DNA of 33,459 nt. It comes from an uncultured Clostridium sp. (lineage in GTDB: Bacteria > Bacillota > Clostridia > Lachnospirales > Lachnospiraceae). This document shows positions 1-7,529 of this stretch, in pieces. The number at the start of each line of letters is the position of its first letter. The stretch's first letter is position 1. The stretch lies in assembly GCA_946498245.1 (NCBI GenBank), contig CAMMNN010000039.1, positions 1 through 33,459 of the forward strand, given 5' to 3'. The notes under the pieces were generated by a model, which saw only the letters and a program-made list of their open reading frames with translations, had not been told where the DNA came from and made no database searches. The translations under genes and the position numbers were made by a program.

Positions 1-5
1 TAGAA

Positions 6-52
6 GGGCTGTGGAAAAATGGAATTAAATCAACTCCATTTTTTCACAGCCC
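6..52. repeat. Long inverted repeat (hairpin) at left edge
   Basis: Two 18-base arms (6-23 and 35-52) are complementary over their whole length apart from one G.U wobble, around an 11-base loop. No T-run follows on the plus strand, so as a plus-strand terminator it is atypical. The right arm shares bases 48-52 with the outer stem of the neighbouring GC-rich structure, so the two cannot fold fully at once. Confidence 0.7.
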
Positions 53-122
53 CTCCGCCTGCGGCGGGTCGCTTTAGCGACATAACTCCTCTCCGCCGCA
101 GTGCGTTCCTGCCCGGAGGGCT
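48..122. other. GC-rich nested stem structure, possible dispersed intergenic element
   Basis: Three nested stems are visible. An outer stem pairs 48-57 with 114-122 (one bulged C), a perfect 9-bp stem pairs 59-67 with 93-101, and a 5-bp stem with a TTTA loop pairs 68-72 with 77-81. No open reading frame is evident. The form resembles palindromic elements repeated in intergenic DNA of clostridial genomes, but a single window cannot show whether it is repeated. It lies downstream of metY and upstream of whatever lies to the left. Confidence 0.5.
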
Positions 123-123
123 T

Positions 124-165
124 TTTATTCTATAGGAAATTCAGAAGAATTTCCTATAGAATAAA
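124..165. repeat. Perfect 19-bp inverted repeat with 4-base loop
   Basis: Arms 124-142 and 147-165 are exact reverse complements around the loop AGAA, and AT-rich flanks could extend the stem through a G.U pair. Such a long perfect stem is stable on either strand and may block transcription or be an RNase III substrate. It sits between the GC-rich structure and the metY terminator. Confidence 0.75.
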
Positions 166-166
166 G

Positions 167-210
167 AGGACCTTCCAGACAGGCAGTCCCTGTCCCGGAA
201 AGTCCTTTTT
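167..210. terminator. Intrinsic terminator downstream of metY, best on the plus strand
   Basis: A stem formed by 167-176 with 197-206, plus an inner ACAGG/CCTGT stem (179-183 with 189-193), is followed on the plus strand by five T residues. On the minus strand it lies just after the metY stop codon and is followed by a weaker T-rich stretch, so it may serve both directions. Confidence 0.65.
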
Positions 211-224
211 CTTTCACACAGTCT

Positions 225-1505
225 TTACTTTTCCAAAGCCTGACGAATATCTTCTATAATATCCTCTGCGCTTTCGATTCCCACGCTGAGACGGATCATG
301 GAGGGATCCACTCCCGCCTCTTTCAGTTGCTCGTCGTTTAACTGCCTGTGGGTATGGCTGGCAGGATGGAGAACGCTGGTTCTGGCATCGGCCACATGGG
401 TTACGATAGCGGCCAGCTTTAACTTATCCATAAAGATTTCGGCCCCTTTTCTTCCTTCCTTTAAGCCGAAGGAAATCACTCCGCAGGTGCCGTCGGGCAT
501 ATATTTTTGGGCTAAATCGTAATACTTATCCCCTTTCAGGCCGGGGTAATTGACCCAGGCCACATCTTCTCTTGCCTGGAGGAACTGAGCTACCTTCAAT
601 GCGTTTTCACAGTGGCGGGGAACTCTCAAATGCAGGGTTTCCAACCCTACGTTTAACAGGAAGGCGTTCATAGGAGCGGGAATGGATCCTAAATCCCTCA
701 TAAGCTGGGCCGTTGCCTTGGTGATATAAGCTCCTTTTCCAAAACGCTGGGTATAAATGATGCCGTGGTAGGAGTCATCGGGAGTCGTCAGACCGGGGAA
801 TTTATCCTTGTGGGCTTCCCAGTCAAAATTGCCGCTGTCTACAATGCAGCCGCCGACGCTGGTTGCATGGCCGTCCATATATTTCGTCGTGGAATGGGTC
901 ACAATATCGGCTCCCCATTCAAAAGGCCGGCAGTTAATGGGAGTAGCAAAGGTATTGTCAATAATTAACGGTACCCCGTGTTTGTGGGCCAGACGGGCGA
1001 ATTTTTCAATATCCAGCACAACCAAAGCGGGATTGGCAATGGTTTCCCCGAACACAGCTTTCGTATTGGGACGGAAGGCCTTCTCCAGTTCCTCTTCCGG
1101 AGCGTCAGGATCCACCAGAGTTACCTCGATTCCCATTTTCTTCATTGTAACGGTAAAGAGATTGGAGGTTCCTCCGTAAATGGTAGCCGCGCTGATCACG
1201 TGATCCCCGGCAGAGCAGATATTAAACACTGCATAAAAATTAGCCGCCTGACCGGAGGACGTCAAAATAGCTGCGGCTCCTCCCTCCAGATCACAGATCT
1301 TTTGCGCCACGGCGTCATTGGTGGGATTAGACAGCCGGGTATAAAAATATCCGTTTTCCTCTAAATCGAAAAGCCGTCCCATCTGCTCGCTGGTTTCATA
1401 CTTAAAGGTAGTGCTCTGATAAATGGGAAGTACTCTGGCCTCGCCGTTTTTCGGCTGCCATCCTCCCTGAATGCATATGGTATCGAGGGAATGTTTTTTC
1501 TCCAT
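225..1505 (-). CDS. metY: O-acetylhomoserine sulfhydrylase (aminocarboxypropyltransferase)
   Basis: Cytoplasmic PLP enzyme that makes homocysteine from O-acetylhomoserine and sulfide, feeding methionine synthesis. The 426-residue product has the usual MetY length and the Cys/Met-metabolism fold. YFYTRLSNPT lies at about 53-62, SSGQAA at 83-88, IIDNTFATP near 181-189 (Asp183 expected at the PLP ring nitrogen) and STTKY carries the Schiff-base Lys208. An in-frame extension back to 1625 exists, but the start at 1505 is preferred. It has AGGAGG eight bases upstream, and the extension would overlap the apparent promoter. The gene is monocistronic and divergent from the small membrane protein at 1676. 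No SAM riboswitch or T-box fits in its roughly 36-base leader, so control by methionine would have to be by protein. MetY rather than cystathionine gamma-synthase is favoured by overall sequence character; confidence is high. Confidence 0.93.
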   Translation of the reverse strand: MEKKHSLDTICIQGGWQPKNGEARVLPIYQSTTFKYETSEQMGRLFDLEENGYFYTRLSNPTNDAVAQKICDLEGGAAAILTSSGQAANFYAVFNICSAGDHVISAATIYGGTSNLFTVTMKKMGIEVTLVDPDAPEEELEKAFRPNTKAVFGETIANPALVVLDIEKFARLAHKHGVPLIIDNTFATPINCRPFEWGADIVTHSTTKYMDGHATSVGGCIVDSGNFDWEAHKDKFPGLTTPDDSYHGIIYTQRFGKGAYITKATAQLMRDLGSIPAPMNAFLLNVGLETLHLRVPRHCENALKVAQFLQAREDVAWVNYPGLKGDKYYDLAQKYMPDGTCGVISFGLKEGRKGAEIFMDKLKLAAIVTHVADARTSVLHPASHTHRQLNDEQLKEAGVDPSMIRLSVGIESAEDIIEDIRQALEK

Positions 1506-1546
1506 GTGGAAATCCTCCTGTCTTTTGTCATTGATCTCATTTCTAT

Positions 1547-1575
1547 AGTCTACCACAAAACCATAATGTTGGAAA
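1547..1575 (-). promoter_or_regulatory. Probable metY promoter
   Basis: On the minus strand TTTCCA (1570-1575) and TAGACT (1547-1552) are separated by 17 bases, and TGG immediately before the -10 gives an extended -10 element. The start would be near 1540, leaving a leader of about 36 bases. Confidence 0.5.
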
Positions 1576-1603
1576 TACCTAATCGCTTTCTTCGTTTTCG
1601 CTC

Positions 1604-1632
1604 TTGAATTTCTCTCCGTTTCCATGTATGAT
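1604..1632 (+). promoter_or_regulatory. Promoter of the small membrane protein gene
   Basis: TTGAAT (1604-1609) and TATGAT (1627-1632) are separated by 17 bases. Transcription would begin near 1640, which rules out in-frame TTG and ATG codons at 1604 and 1628 and supports the start at 1676. Confidence 0.65.
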
Positions 1633-1675
1633 AGGTGTGCACTATGAATTTTTTCAGAAAGAGGAATATGAGCTT

Positions 1676-2185
1676 ATGGTAGATTCACTGGTACAATGGT
1701 TTACTGTCCACCTGTCCGGCCTGGTTGCAGAGGAAGGGATTATTTTCATTATTTCCATGATCCCCATTCTGGAACTGAGAGGCGGCCTTCTGGCAGCGTC
1801 TCCGGCCCTGTTAAATGTCCCTATTCTCAGGGCGATTCCCATCTGCATCATCGGCAACATCCTTCCTATTCCCTTTATCCTCCTGCTGATTAATCACATT
1901 TTGGCCTGGATGGAAAAGGTAAAGGTATTCCGTCCCATCGCCCTGTGGCTGAAAAACAAGGCTATGAGCAAAAAGGGGCAAATCGAAAAATATGAGTTTT
2001 GGGGGCTGGCCCTTTTCGTCGGCATTCCCCTGCCCGGTACCGGCGCATGGACCGGAGCGCTGATTGCCTCCCTTCTTCACATGAAATTCTGGAAGGCCTT
2101 CGGCGCCATTCTCATCGGCATCGTTGTAGCGACAGTCATTATGTCTGTGCTGTCTTACGGAGTTTTGGGCGTACTGTTCGGATAA
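1676..2185 (+). CDS. Small multidrug-export family (COG2426) membrane protein
   Basis: A 169-residue, very hydrophobic protein with about four membrane segments. It carries two family hallmarks: an N-terminal segment ending in PILELRGGLLAA (about residues 28-40) and a central GIPLPGTGAWTGALIAS stretch. Both match the Sm_multidrug_ex family (PF06695, COG2426). The family name is historical and no transport substrate is established. GAGGAA lies about ten bases before the ATG, and the TTGAAT/TATGAT promoter just upstream decides the start. The gene stands alone, divergent from metY and convergent with the zinc-ribbon gene, with a strong shared terminator between them. Confidence 0.82.
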   Translation: MVDSLVQWFTVHLSGLVAEEGIIFIISMIPILELRGGLLAASPALLNVPILRAIPICIIGNILPIPFILLLINHILAWMEKVKVFRPIALWLKNKAMSKKGQIEKYEFWGLALFVGIPLPGTGAWTGALIASLLHMKFWKAFGAILIGIVVATVIMSVLSYGVLGVLFG

Positions 2186-2201
2186 TCTATAATGGTGATG
2201 G

Positions 2202-2238
2202 AAAAGGGGTATGTACCGGTTTCGTACATACCCCTTTT
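2202..2238. terminator. Bidirectional intrinsic terminator
   Basis: A perfect 15-bp stem (2202-2216 with 2224-2238) with a 7-base loop has A residues on its left base and T residues on its right. It lies between two convergent genes ending at 2185 and 2250 and should stop transcription from both sides. Confidence 0.9.
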
Positions 2239-2249
2239 AAGGTTCGCTT

Positions 2250-2636
2250 TTATATTTCTTCGTCTTCCTTGTTTCCCACAATCTTCTGGCCGCATCTGTT
2301 GCAGAATACGGCGTCCTTGGAAACTCTCGCCCCACACGCGGGACACACAGCCGTATTTTCCAGATCCCTGAGCTTTTCTTCCATCAAAGCAATGCGTTTG
2401 CGGCTCTCTCTCACCGCCTCGAAGACCGCTGCCTGAGGGTGATCTTCCTCGTCCTGGTGTTCCTGGTAATACAGTTTTCCCAACGCCCTGTAGGTTTCCT
2501 GAAGCCTGCCTTTCTCGCTGCCGATCTGGGACTTTAACTGCAAAATCTCCGTCAAATCCCTTGCCTTTGCAGCCGCAGTTTTTCCTGCATCTGTAATAGA
2601 CCTTCCGATTTCTTCAAAAAGTTCTTCCATATCCAT
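2250..2636 (-). CDS. Small zinc-ribbon protein with coiled-coil N-terminus
   Basis: A 128-residue protein of unknown function. Residues 1-95 are charged and helical, with heptad-like spacing from about 25 to 93. The C-terminus is a zinc ribbon in which Cys98, Cys101, Cys112 and Cys115 form CxxC-x10-CxxC, followed by an acidic tail. There is no signal peptide or membrane segment, so it is cytoplasmic. The start at 2636 has GGAGGA six bases upstream; an in-frame extension to 2753 is rejected because it would run over a near-consensus promoter. Although it follows the DUF2264 gene on the same strand, that promoter and a structured leader suggest independent expression. No role in glycan use can be inferred. 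Confidence 0.8.
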   Translation of the reverse strand: MDMEELFEEIGRSITDAGKTAAAKARDLTEILQLKSQIGSEKGRLQETYRALGKLYYQEHQDEEDHPQAAVFEAVRESRKRIALMEEKLRDLENTAVCPACGARVSKDAVFCNRCGQKIVGNKEDEEI

Positions 2637-2663
2637 GGCCGTTCCTCCGTCCTGATCCCTTAA

Positions 2664-2709
2664 TTGGCGCCCGATTTCTGCGATGAACGCAGAAACCGGT
2701 ATACGCCAA
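2664..2709 (-). promoter_or_regulatory. Structured 5' leader of the zinc-ribbon gene
   Basis: In the leader RNA a 12-bp stem with one G.U pair (2688-2699 with 2671-2682, loop of five) sits inside a second 6-bp stem TTGGCG/CGCCAA (2704-2709 with 2664-2669). No T-run follows, so it is not a plain terminator. It ends about 20 bases before the ribosome binding site. No known riboswitch class was recognised. Confidence 0.55.
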
Positions 2710-2724
2710 TGACCGTCTGGGGCC

Positions 2725-2753
2725 ATTGTACCGTGCCCCTTCTCTTCTGTCAA
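2725..2753 (-). promoter_or_regulatory. Near-consensus sigma-A promoter of the zinc-ribbon gene
   Basis: On the minus strand a perfect TTGACA (2748-2753) is followed after 17 bases by TACAAT (2725-2730). It starts nine bases beyond the stop codon of the DUF2264 gene. Transcription should start near 2719, giving a leader of about 83 bases. Confidence 0.85.
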
Positions 2754-2762
2754 GCGGAAGCG

Positions 2763-4829
2763 TTACAGGGACAGCTTTCCTTCCAGCCCTTCGTAGTCCA
2801 CAATCATGGTCCGGCCGTCCTTCATTTCCAGAATCACCGGCCCGTAGCCGCCGCAACCCTGAGGATCCGTAAAGGAAAGCCTTTTAATAGGAAAGAGTTC
2901 CTCATCTGTCCATTCTCCGGAATCTTTCCTGGTAAGAATGGCCGTAATCATTACATAGGGCTCATAGGAATAATACCGCTCTCTCCGGCTCGTCCCCACA
3001 ATCATGCGGCTTTCCCCTTCCGCCGGATTAGAGCCTTTTCTGGATACCACGCAGCTTTTATCAAAGCCTGCGTAAAATACCATTGCAATCTGGCCGTACT
3101 CTCCTTTCAGGATCCGGGCCAGGGCCCCGGTTTCGGGACAAATCCGTTCCTCTTCCTCCGCCTTTGAGCCCTCAGGTACCGGAAGGCCGTAAGAACCCAG
3201 GGTCAGGGTATAAGGCCGGTCCGGAATCCGGCTTTTATCCGCCCGGATGAGGCCGTAAGCCACGGGAAAATCCGCCAGATCCACAGAAGCCTTGTCCTGG
3301 AATGTAAAGGAAAAGTCAAAATACTCTTTCCGGTAAAGGATACCGTCCCGGACGCCTCCATATAACAGGATATTGGGAATCTGAGGTTCGGCAGGCAGAG
3401 GATCCTTCCGCCCTGCTCCCTGGGCGTCGTAGCGCAGGCTGTACTGCATGGCCTCCTGGCCTTTATAGTCAAAGGCCTCCCAGGGGAACTGGCTGTTAAA
3501 AGACAGACGGGAATAGCCGTTTAAATTGTTATTGTCCTGCTTCATCAGTACCTTTGCCGTCCGAAGCTCCGTAATGCCGCTCTTTAAATGGTTGTCTGTA
3601 ACAATTCCCGGCCCGTCTGAAACTGTGGTCACAGTTTCCCCCGGAACCGTTTCCCCGCTGGTTTCTTCCCAGACTCCATTTTCTTCTGCCGCCGTCCAGA
3701 AAGGGTGATCCGCCGGAAGAGTCAGGCAGACAAAGGAGTTGGCAATCCAGAAAGGACTGGCCGCGCAGCTATAGCTTTGGAGAAGGGGCTCAAAGGGCCC
3801 GTAAAATCCCAGACAGGGAACTCCCTCGTAGAAGCACTCCTCCCTGGTTACAAACTGCAGCAGTGCCCCGCTTGCAATCCTTCTGGCAAGGCCCGGATTG
3901 GCCGTAGGATTCTTTAAAAGGAAATTAGCGGCCAGAGGCGCAGAAGCGGCGCTGCGGTAAATCCCGCTGCGGCCCCACATGGTCACATGGCCTTCCCTAT
4001 CAAACATACTGGGGAAGGAGGATACCAGTTTATTGGAATACTCTTCAATCTTTCCGGCTAACCACGGCTCCTTCTCATAGCCGTACCACTGATTCCACAG
4101 AGGTCCGTACACATGGAAAGCCCAGGGGCAGTAGTAATCAAAGCTGTGGCCGTCCCGGTACCAGCCGTCTCCGGCATAATAGGAAACAATGGCCTGAGCG
4201 TGATCCCGCATCATATCCTGGTCGATAGCGTATCCCTCCCGATCCAGGAAGGCCAGGATCAGCATATTAAAGAGTCTCCAGTTATGATGGCTGGTAAAGG
4301 AGTGGCCAAAGGCGGAAAGATAGCGGGCAATGGCGTCCTTCTCTTCTTTTGTATAGGTTTGCCAGATAACTTCCCTGCACATGGACAGCCCAATGACCAG
4401 GGAAGCGCATTCACAGGTATGCTGAAAAGCTTTTTCTCCCGGCAATGCCTCCGGAAAGATTTCTTCCGGACCTAACAGGTAATTTGGGGTACCTGGCGTT
4501 ACGGACAAAAGGATCTGATCCTTATAATATTTCTTCATGGAATACCCGCACACCTCTGCCTCCGGCTCGTTGCACAGCAGGGGAGCGGCAATGAGAAAGC
4601 TTCTGGCCAGTCCCTCAAAGCGCTCCGAGGCTACCCGCCATTTGGGCCCGTCAGGCTGGGGATAGCTGACCCTGGTTTCGTGGCGGGGCACCACAATGGG
4701 ATCGTGAATATCCTTTACGTGGCGGAAGATCCCTTCCAGGAAAAAATAACTTACGTCAATCCAGTCCTTTCTGGTCATTCCAGTATACGGGCTTTTCATT
4801 GTATCCGGTTCCTTCACACAGTATTTCAT
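2763..4829 (-). CDS. DUF2264 family protein, probable glycan-active enzyme
   Basis: A 688-residue protein without signal peptide, matching DUF2264 (PF10022) over most of its length. The N-terminal half (about 20-380) is rich in Trp, His and Tyr, as in all-alpha sugar-enzyme barrels; examples are SHHNWRLFNMLILAF and HSFDYYCPWAFHVYGPLWNQWYG. The C-terminal part looks beta-rich. My recollection is that the DUF2264 fold overlaps with a recent glycoside hydrolase family that includes beta-glucuronidases (GH154); that link is not verified here. It is the last gene of the glycan operon, its ATG overlapping the sulfatase stop codon by four bases (ATGA), which implies translational coupling and work on the same substrate. 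A uronidase or related role on the desulfated or saturated oligosaccharide is inferred. The family assignment is firmer than the activity. Confidence 0.82.
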   Translation of the reverse strand: MKYCVKEPDTMKSPYTGMTRKDWIDVSYFFLEGIFRHVKDIHDPIVVPRHETRVSYPQPDGPKWRVASERFEGLARSFLIAAPLLCNEPEAEVCGYSMKKYYKDQILLSVTPGTPNYLLGPEEIFPEALPGEKAFQHTCECASLVIGLSMCREVIWQTYTKEEKDAIARYLSAFGHSFTSHHNWRLFNMLILAFLDREGYAIDQDMMRDHAQAIVSYYAGDGWYRDGHSFDYYCPWAFHVYGPLWNQWYGYEKEPWLAGKIEEYSNKLVSSFPSMFDREGHVTMWGRSGIYRSAASAPLAANFLLKNPTANPGLARRIASGALLQFVTREECFYEGVPCLGFYGPFEPLLQSYSCAASPFWIANSFVCLTLPADHPFWTAAEENGVWEETSGETVPGETVTTVSDGPGIVTDNHLKSGITELRTAKVLMKQDNNNLNGYSRLSFNSQFPWEAFDYKGQEAMQYSLRYDAQGAGRKDPLPAEPQIPNILLYGGVRDGILYRKEYFDFSFTFQDKASVDLADFPVAYGLIRADKSRIPDRPYTLTLGSYGLPVPEGSKAEEEERICPETGALARILKGEYGQIAMVFYAGFDKSCVVSRKGSNPAEGESRMIVGTSRRERYYSYEPYVMITAILTRKDSGEWTDEELFPIKRLSFTDPQGCGGYGPVILEMKDGRTMIVDYEGLEGKLSL

Positions 4830-6244
4830 TTTCCTTCTCCTTCTCTCTCCAGGCTGGGGAATAAAAAGGGATCTCCAATTTTGTCCAGATAGCCCTTCAG
4901 CTTTCTCCGGAAATCCACAATCAGCTCTTCCCTGCAGTCAGGAGCAATCTCCCTGGGACTCATCTCATAATAGTCCTCTTTGCAGTCGTAAAGCCACTCA
5001 TGGGCTTCCTCACCTGGCTCGTAGCCATTGTAGCAGACATAGGTATAGCGGTGGGTTTTAATTCCCCGCCACCCATAGGCTTTGTGGGTCAGTCCTTTCT
5101 TTGCGTAGGCCGCCACCATATCGGCGCCTCCGGGATAGGAGCAGAGGAACATATCTTCTGGAGCGTTCTCGTCTTTTCCAGTCAGGATCCCCTTTCCATG
5201 GCTGTAGCCCTCACAGGTATCGGGAACCTCCAGCCCCAGCAGCTCCAAAAGGGTAGGCATATGATCCGGGCTGGCAAAAATCTCCGTATTCTCTCCCGGC
5301 GTCAGCCGTCCCTTCTGCCTCATCATTAACGGAATATGAATGGATTCCTCATACCATACGTTCTTGCTCATTTTGGAATGGGAGCCCATCATTTCTCCGT
5401 GATCCGCTGACAGCACCACCAGAGTATTTTCTTCCAGGCCGTTTTCCCTTAAATACTCGTAAATCCGGCCAAACTGAATATCCAGTCCGTAGATGGCCGC
5501 AAAATACTGTCTGGCCTTGGTTTCCATTTCCGGCGTCCGCATTTCTTCCGGCACATTGGGCCTCCAGCAAACGTCTATATCCTTAAACTTCTGGTAATAC
5601 TCGTCTGGCACCAGCTCGTAGGGAAGATGAGGCGGATTCCAGGAAACAAAGAGGGCAAATGGTTTATCTCCGTCCTTATGGGCCTCTAAATATTCCAGGG
5701 CCTTGTCCGTTTCATATTCTGCCGACCATTTTCCCGGGCGGATTGGCGTAGGATCATCCTGCCAGTAATGGGGATTTAAATGATCGTCCCAGGCTCCATA
5801 GGAAAGCCAGTAATCAAAGCCCTGACGCCGCTCTCCTGGAGGGGTAAAGGCGTCCCAGGCCTTTGCTCCGGACTTTGGGTGGGAGGTAAAGTTGCATTCA
5901 GAAGAATCCAGATGCCACTTTCCAATATAGCCCGTGTCGTAGCCATTGTCCTTTAACACATTGGCAATGCAGGTTTCCTGGGGCTTTAACATAATCTTCT
6001 CCTCCAGGCCCACCTTGCAGTTGGTCCACAGGCCGATAGAGAACGGGTATTTTCCTGTCATCAGGGAACCTCTGTGGGGCGTACACAGGGGAAAGGTACT
6101 GTAAGCGTTGGAAAAGCATACGCTCTCCTGGCAGAACCGGTCCATCCAGGGAGTTTCCACAGGATCTTCTCCCCGGTACCCTACTGCATTGGCTCTCCAT
6201 TGATCTGCAAAAATATACAAAAGATTGGGTCTTTTTTCTGTCAT
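4826..6244 (-). CDS. Type I (Cys-type) sulfatase
   Basis: A 472-residue arylsulfatase-superfamily enzyme that hydrolyses sulfate esters, here probably on imported sugars because no signal peptide is present. The signature CTPHRGSLMTG starts at Cys54, the residue converted to formylglycine. Asp14-Gln15 near the N-terminus and SADHGEMMGSH in the middle supply metal-binding residues. The start at 6244 is chosen because AAAGGAG lies six bases upstream; an in-frame TTG 18 bases earlier lacks a site. Formylglycine formation in anaerobes needs the radical-SAM enzyme anSME, which is not in this window. Context (GH88 upstream, DUF2264 downstream) points to a sulfated uronate-containing oligosaccharide such as a glycosaminoglycan fragment. 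The position of the sulfate removed cannot be told. Confidence 0.93.
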   Translation of the reverse strand: MTEKRPNLLYIFADQWRANAVGYRGEDPVETPWMDRFCQESVCFSNAYSTFPLCTPHRGSLMTGKYPFSIGLWTNCKVGLEEKIMLKPQETCIANVLKDNGYDTGYIGKWHLDSSECNFTSHPKSGAKAWDAFTPPGERRQGFDYWLSYGAWDDHLNPHYWQDDPTPIRPGKWSAEYETDKALEYLEAHKDGDKPFALFVSWNPPHLPYELVPDEYYQKFKDIDVCWRPNVPEEMRTPEMETKARQYFAAIYGLDIQFGRIYEYLRENGLEENTLVVLSADHGEMMGSHSKMSKNVWYEESIHIPLMMRQKGRLTPGENTEIFASPDHMPTLLELLGLEVPDTCEGYSHGKGILTGKDENAPEDMFLCSYPGGADMVAAYAKKGLTHKAYGWRGIKTHRYTYVCYNGYEPGEEAHEWLYDCKEDYYEMSPREIAPDCREELIVDFRRKLKGYLDKIGDPFLFPSLEREGEGK

Positions 6245-6299
6245 AATATTCTCCTTTCGCAAACAGACAGGGCTGCTGACGCAGCGGCCTTAGAGCATG

Positions 6300-6331
6300 A
6301 AAAGCGGACGTTCCCCCTCAGAACCGTCCGC
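6300..6331 (-). terminator. Intercistronic hairpin, possible attenuator between GH88 and sulfatase genes
   Basis: GCGGACGTTC at 6304-6313 pairs with 6321-6331 across one bulged base. On the minus strand it is followed by only four T residues. It sits in the 94-base gap inside the operon and could lower downstream expression or protect the upstream message end. Confidence 0.5.
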
Positions 6332-6338
6332 CTTTCTT

Positions 6339-7517
6339 TTACCAATATAATTTCCAGTCTTTCAGTCTTCTGGTCAGCGCTTCCATGTAGAAGTAATCCC
6401 CCCAGGTATTGCATTCATCTACACCGCGGTTTGTGCAGGTATTCTCTTTGGAATCCCTTGCATACGTACCGTGAAGCAGCAGGCCGTTGGACACGGACGT
6501 ATCCGCATTGGCGCAGTGAACCATCAGGGCTTTCAGCATTTTATCCGCTGCCTCCTGATACTTTTGCGCCTTATCCTCAGGAAGATACTTGCACATCTCC
6601 AAAATACCGCAGATGGCAATGGCCGAAGCGGAAGAATCCCTGGGCTCTGTGCTGCCCGTATCAAAGTCAAAATCCCAATAAGGAACCAGATCTTCCGGCA
6701 GATGCTCAATAAAGTAATCCGTTACCCGGCAGAACAAATCGATGTATTCCGGATTTTTCAGATAGCGGTAGCTTAAAGCCACTCCGTAAACGCCCCAGGC
6801 CTGACCTCTGGCCCATGCGGAACCGTTGCGGTTTCCCTGATGGGTAACGCCGTAAGTGGGTTCCCCGGTATTTACGTCAAAGAAATGGGTGTGGTACGTA
6901 GAGTTATCCGGACGCACCAGGCATTTCATAGCCGTCTGAATGTGCTTTCTGGCCTTCTCCTCATAGGAAGGATCCCCTGTCACCTCAGTAGCCCAGTAAA
7001 GGATCGGCAGGTTTAACAGACAATCGATAATCAGGCGGTATTCCTTGGGCTCTCCGGGATTGCCCCATGCCTGAAGGAACTGTCCTTTTTCCCGGAACCG
7101 CTCCGCCAAATGATCTGCAGCCAGAATGGCCGCTTTTTTGGCATGTTCGCTGCCAGTTAATTTATATGCCGCCACACAGGAAAGGCTGTAAAGAAATCCC
7201 ATGTCATGGTGATTGACGTCAATTTTCTTTTCAATCCGTTCCAGAAAGCTTTCTACCTGAACCAAAGCCGCTTCCTTCAGAGTCTCGTCCCCGGTATACT
7301 CATAGGCCAGCCAGATTACGCCGGTCCAAAAGCCTGTGGTCCATTCTACGTTTTCCGTAGGCTCATAAAAACCGCCGAAAGAATTAGAGGACTCAAACTT
7401 TTCCGTAAATTCCGGCAGATTGCTGCGAACCACTGCCACAGCCCCCTCCATTGCCTTTTTAATGTCTTCCTGGGAAGCCCCCGGATAGCTTTTGATAGTC
7501 TCGAAAGTCTGCGCCAT
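6339..7517 (-). CDS. GH88 unsaturated glucuronyl hydrolase
   Basis: A 392-residue cytoplasmic enzyme of glycoside hydrolase family 88, which removes the 4,5-unsaturated uronic acid left at the non-reducing end by polysaccharide lyases, by hydrating the enol ether. Family landmarks: HHDMGF with Asp105, IIDCLLNLP with Asp165 (the two aspartates matching the catalytic pair of characterised enzymes), and the SAWARGQAW stretch near 233-241 lining the active site. Length is typical. The start has AAAGGAGG five bases upstream and lies 12 bases after the preceding permease gene. With the sulfatase downstream, the natural substrates are probably unsaturated sulfated disaccharides of the chondroitin, dermatan, heparin or hyaluronan kind, made by lyases encoded elsewhere. 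Confidence in family is high, in substrate moderate. Confidence 0.94.
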   Translation of the reverse strand: MAQTFETIKSYPGASQEDIKKAMEGAVAVVRSNLPEFTEKFESSNSFGGFYEPTENVEWTTGFWTGVIWLAYEYTGDETLKEAALVQVESFLERIEKKIDVNHHDMGFLYSLSCVAAYKLTGSEHAKKAAILAADHLAERFREKGQFLQAWGNPGEPKEYRLIIDCLLNLPILYWATEVTGDPSYEEKARKHIQTAMKCLVRPDNSTYHTHFFDVNTGEPTYGVTHQGNRNGSAWARGQAWGVYGVALSYRYLKNPEYIDLFCRVTDYFIEHLPEDLVPYWDFDFDTGSTEPRDSSASAIAICGILEMCKYLPEDKAQKYQEAADKMLKALMVHCANADTSVSNGLLLHGTYARDSKENTCTNRGVDECNTWGDYFYMEALTRRLKDWKLYW

Positions 7518-7529
7518 GTTGTCCTCCTT

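Noticed and set aside
1506..1600. Possible SAM riboswitch or T-box before metY
   Set aside because: The leader is only about 36 bases from the best promoter and lacks the kink-turn, T-box or terminator elements of those classes.
1506..1625. In-frame N-terminal extension of metY by 40 residues
   Set aside because: It covers the probable metY promoter and the promoter of the divergent gene, its start lacks a ribosome binding site, and the shorter start has AGGAGG at ideal distance and typical family length.
2637..2753. In-frame extension of the zinc-ribbon protein
   Set aside because: It would span a TTGACA-17-TACAAT promoter and a long hairpin; the ATG at 2636 has a good ribosome binding site.
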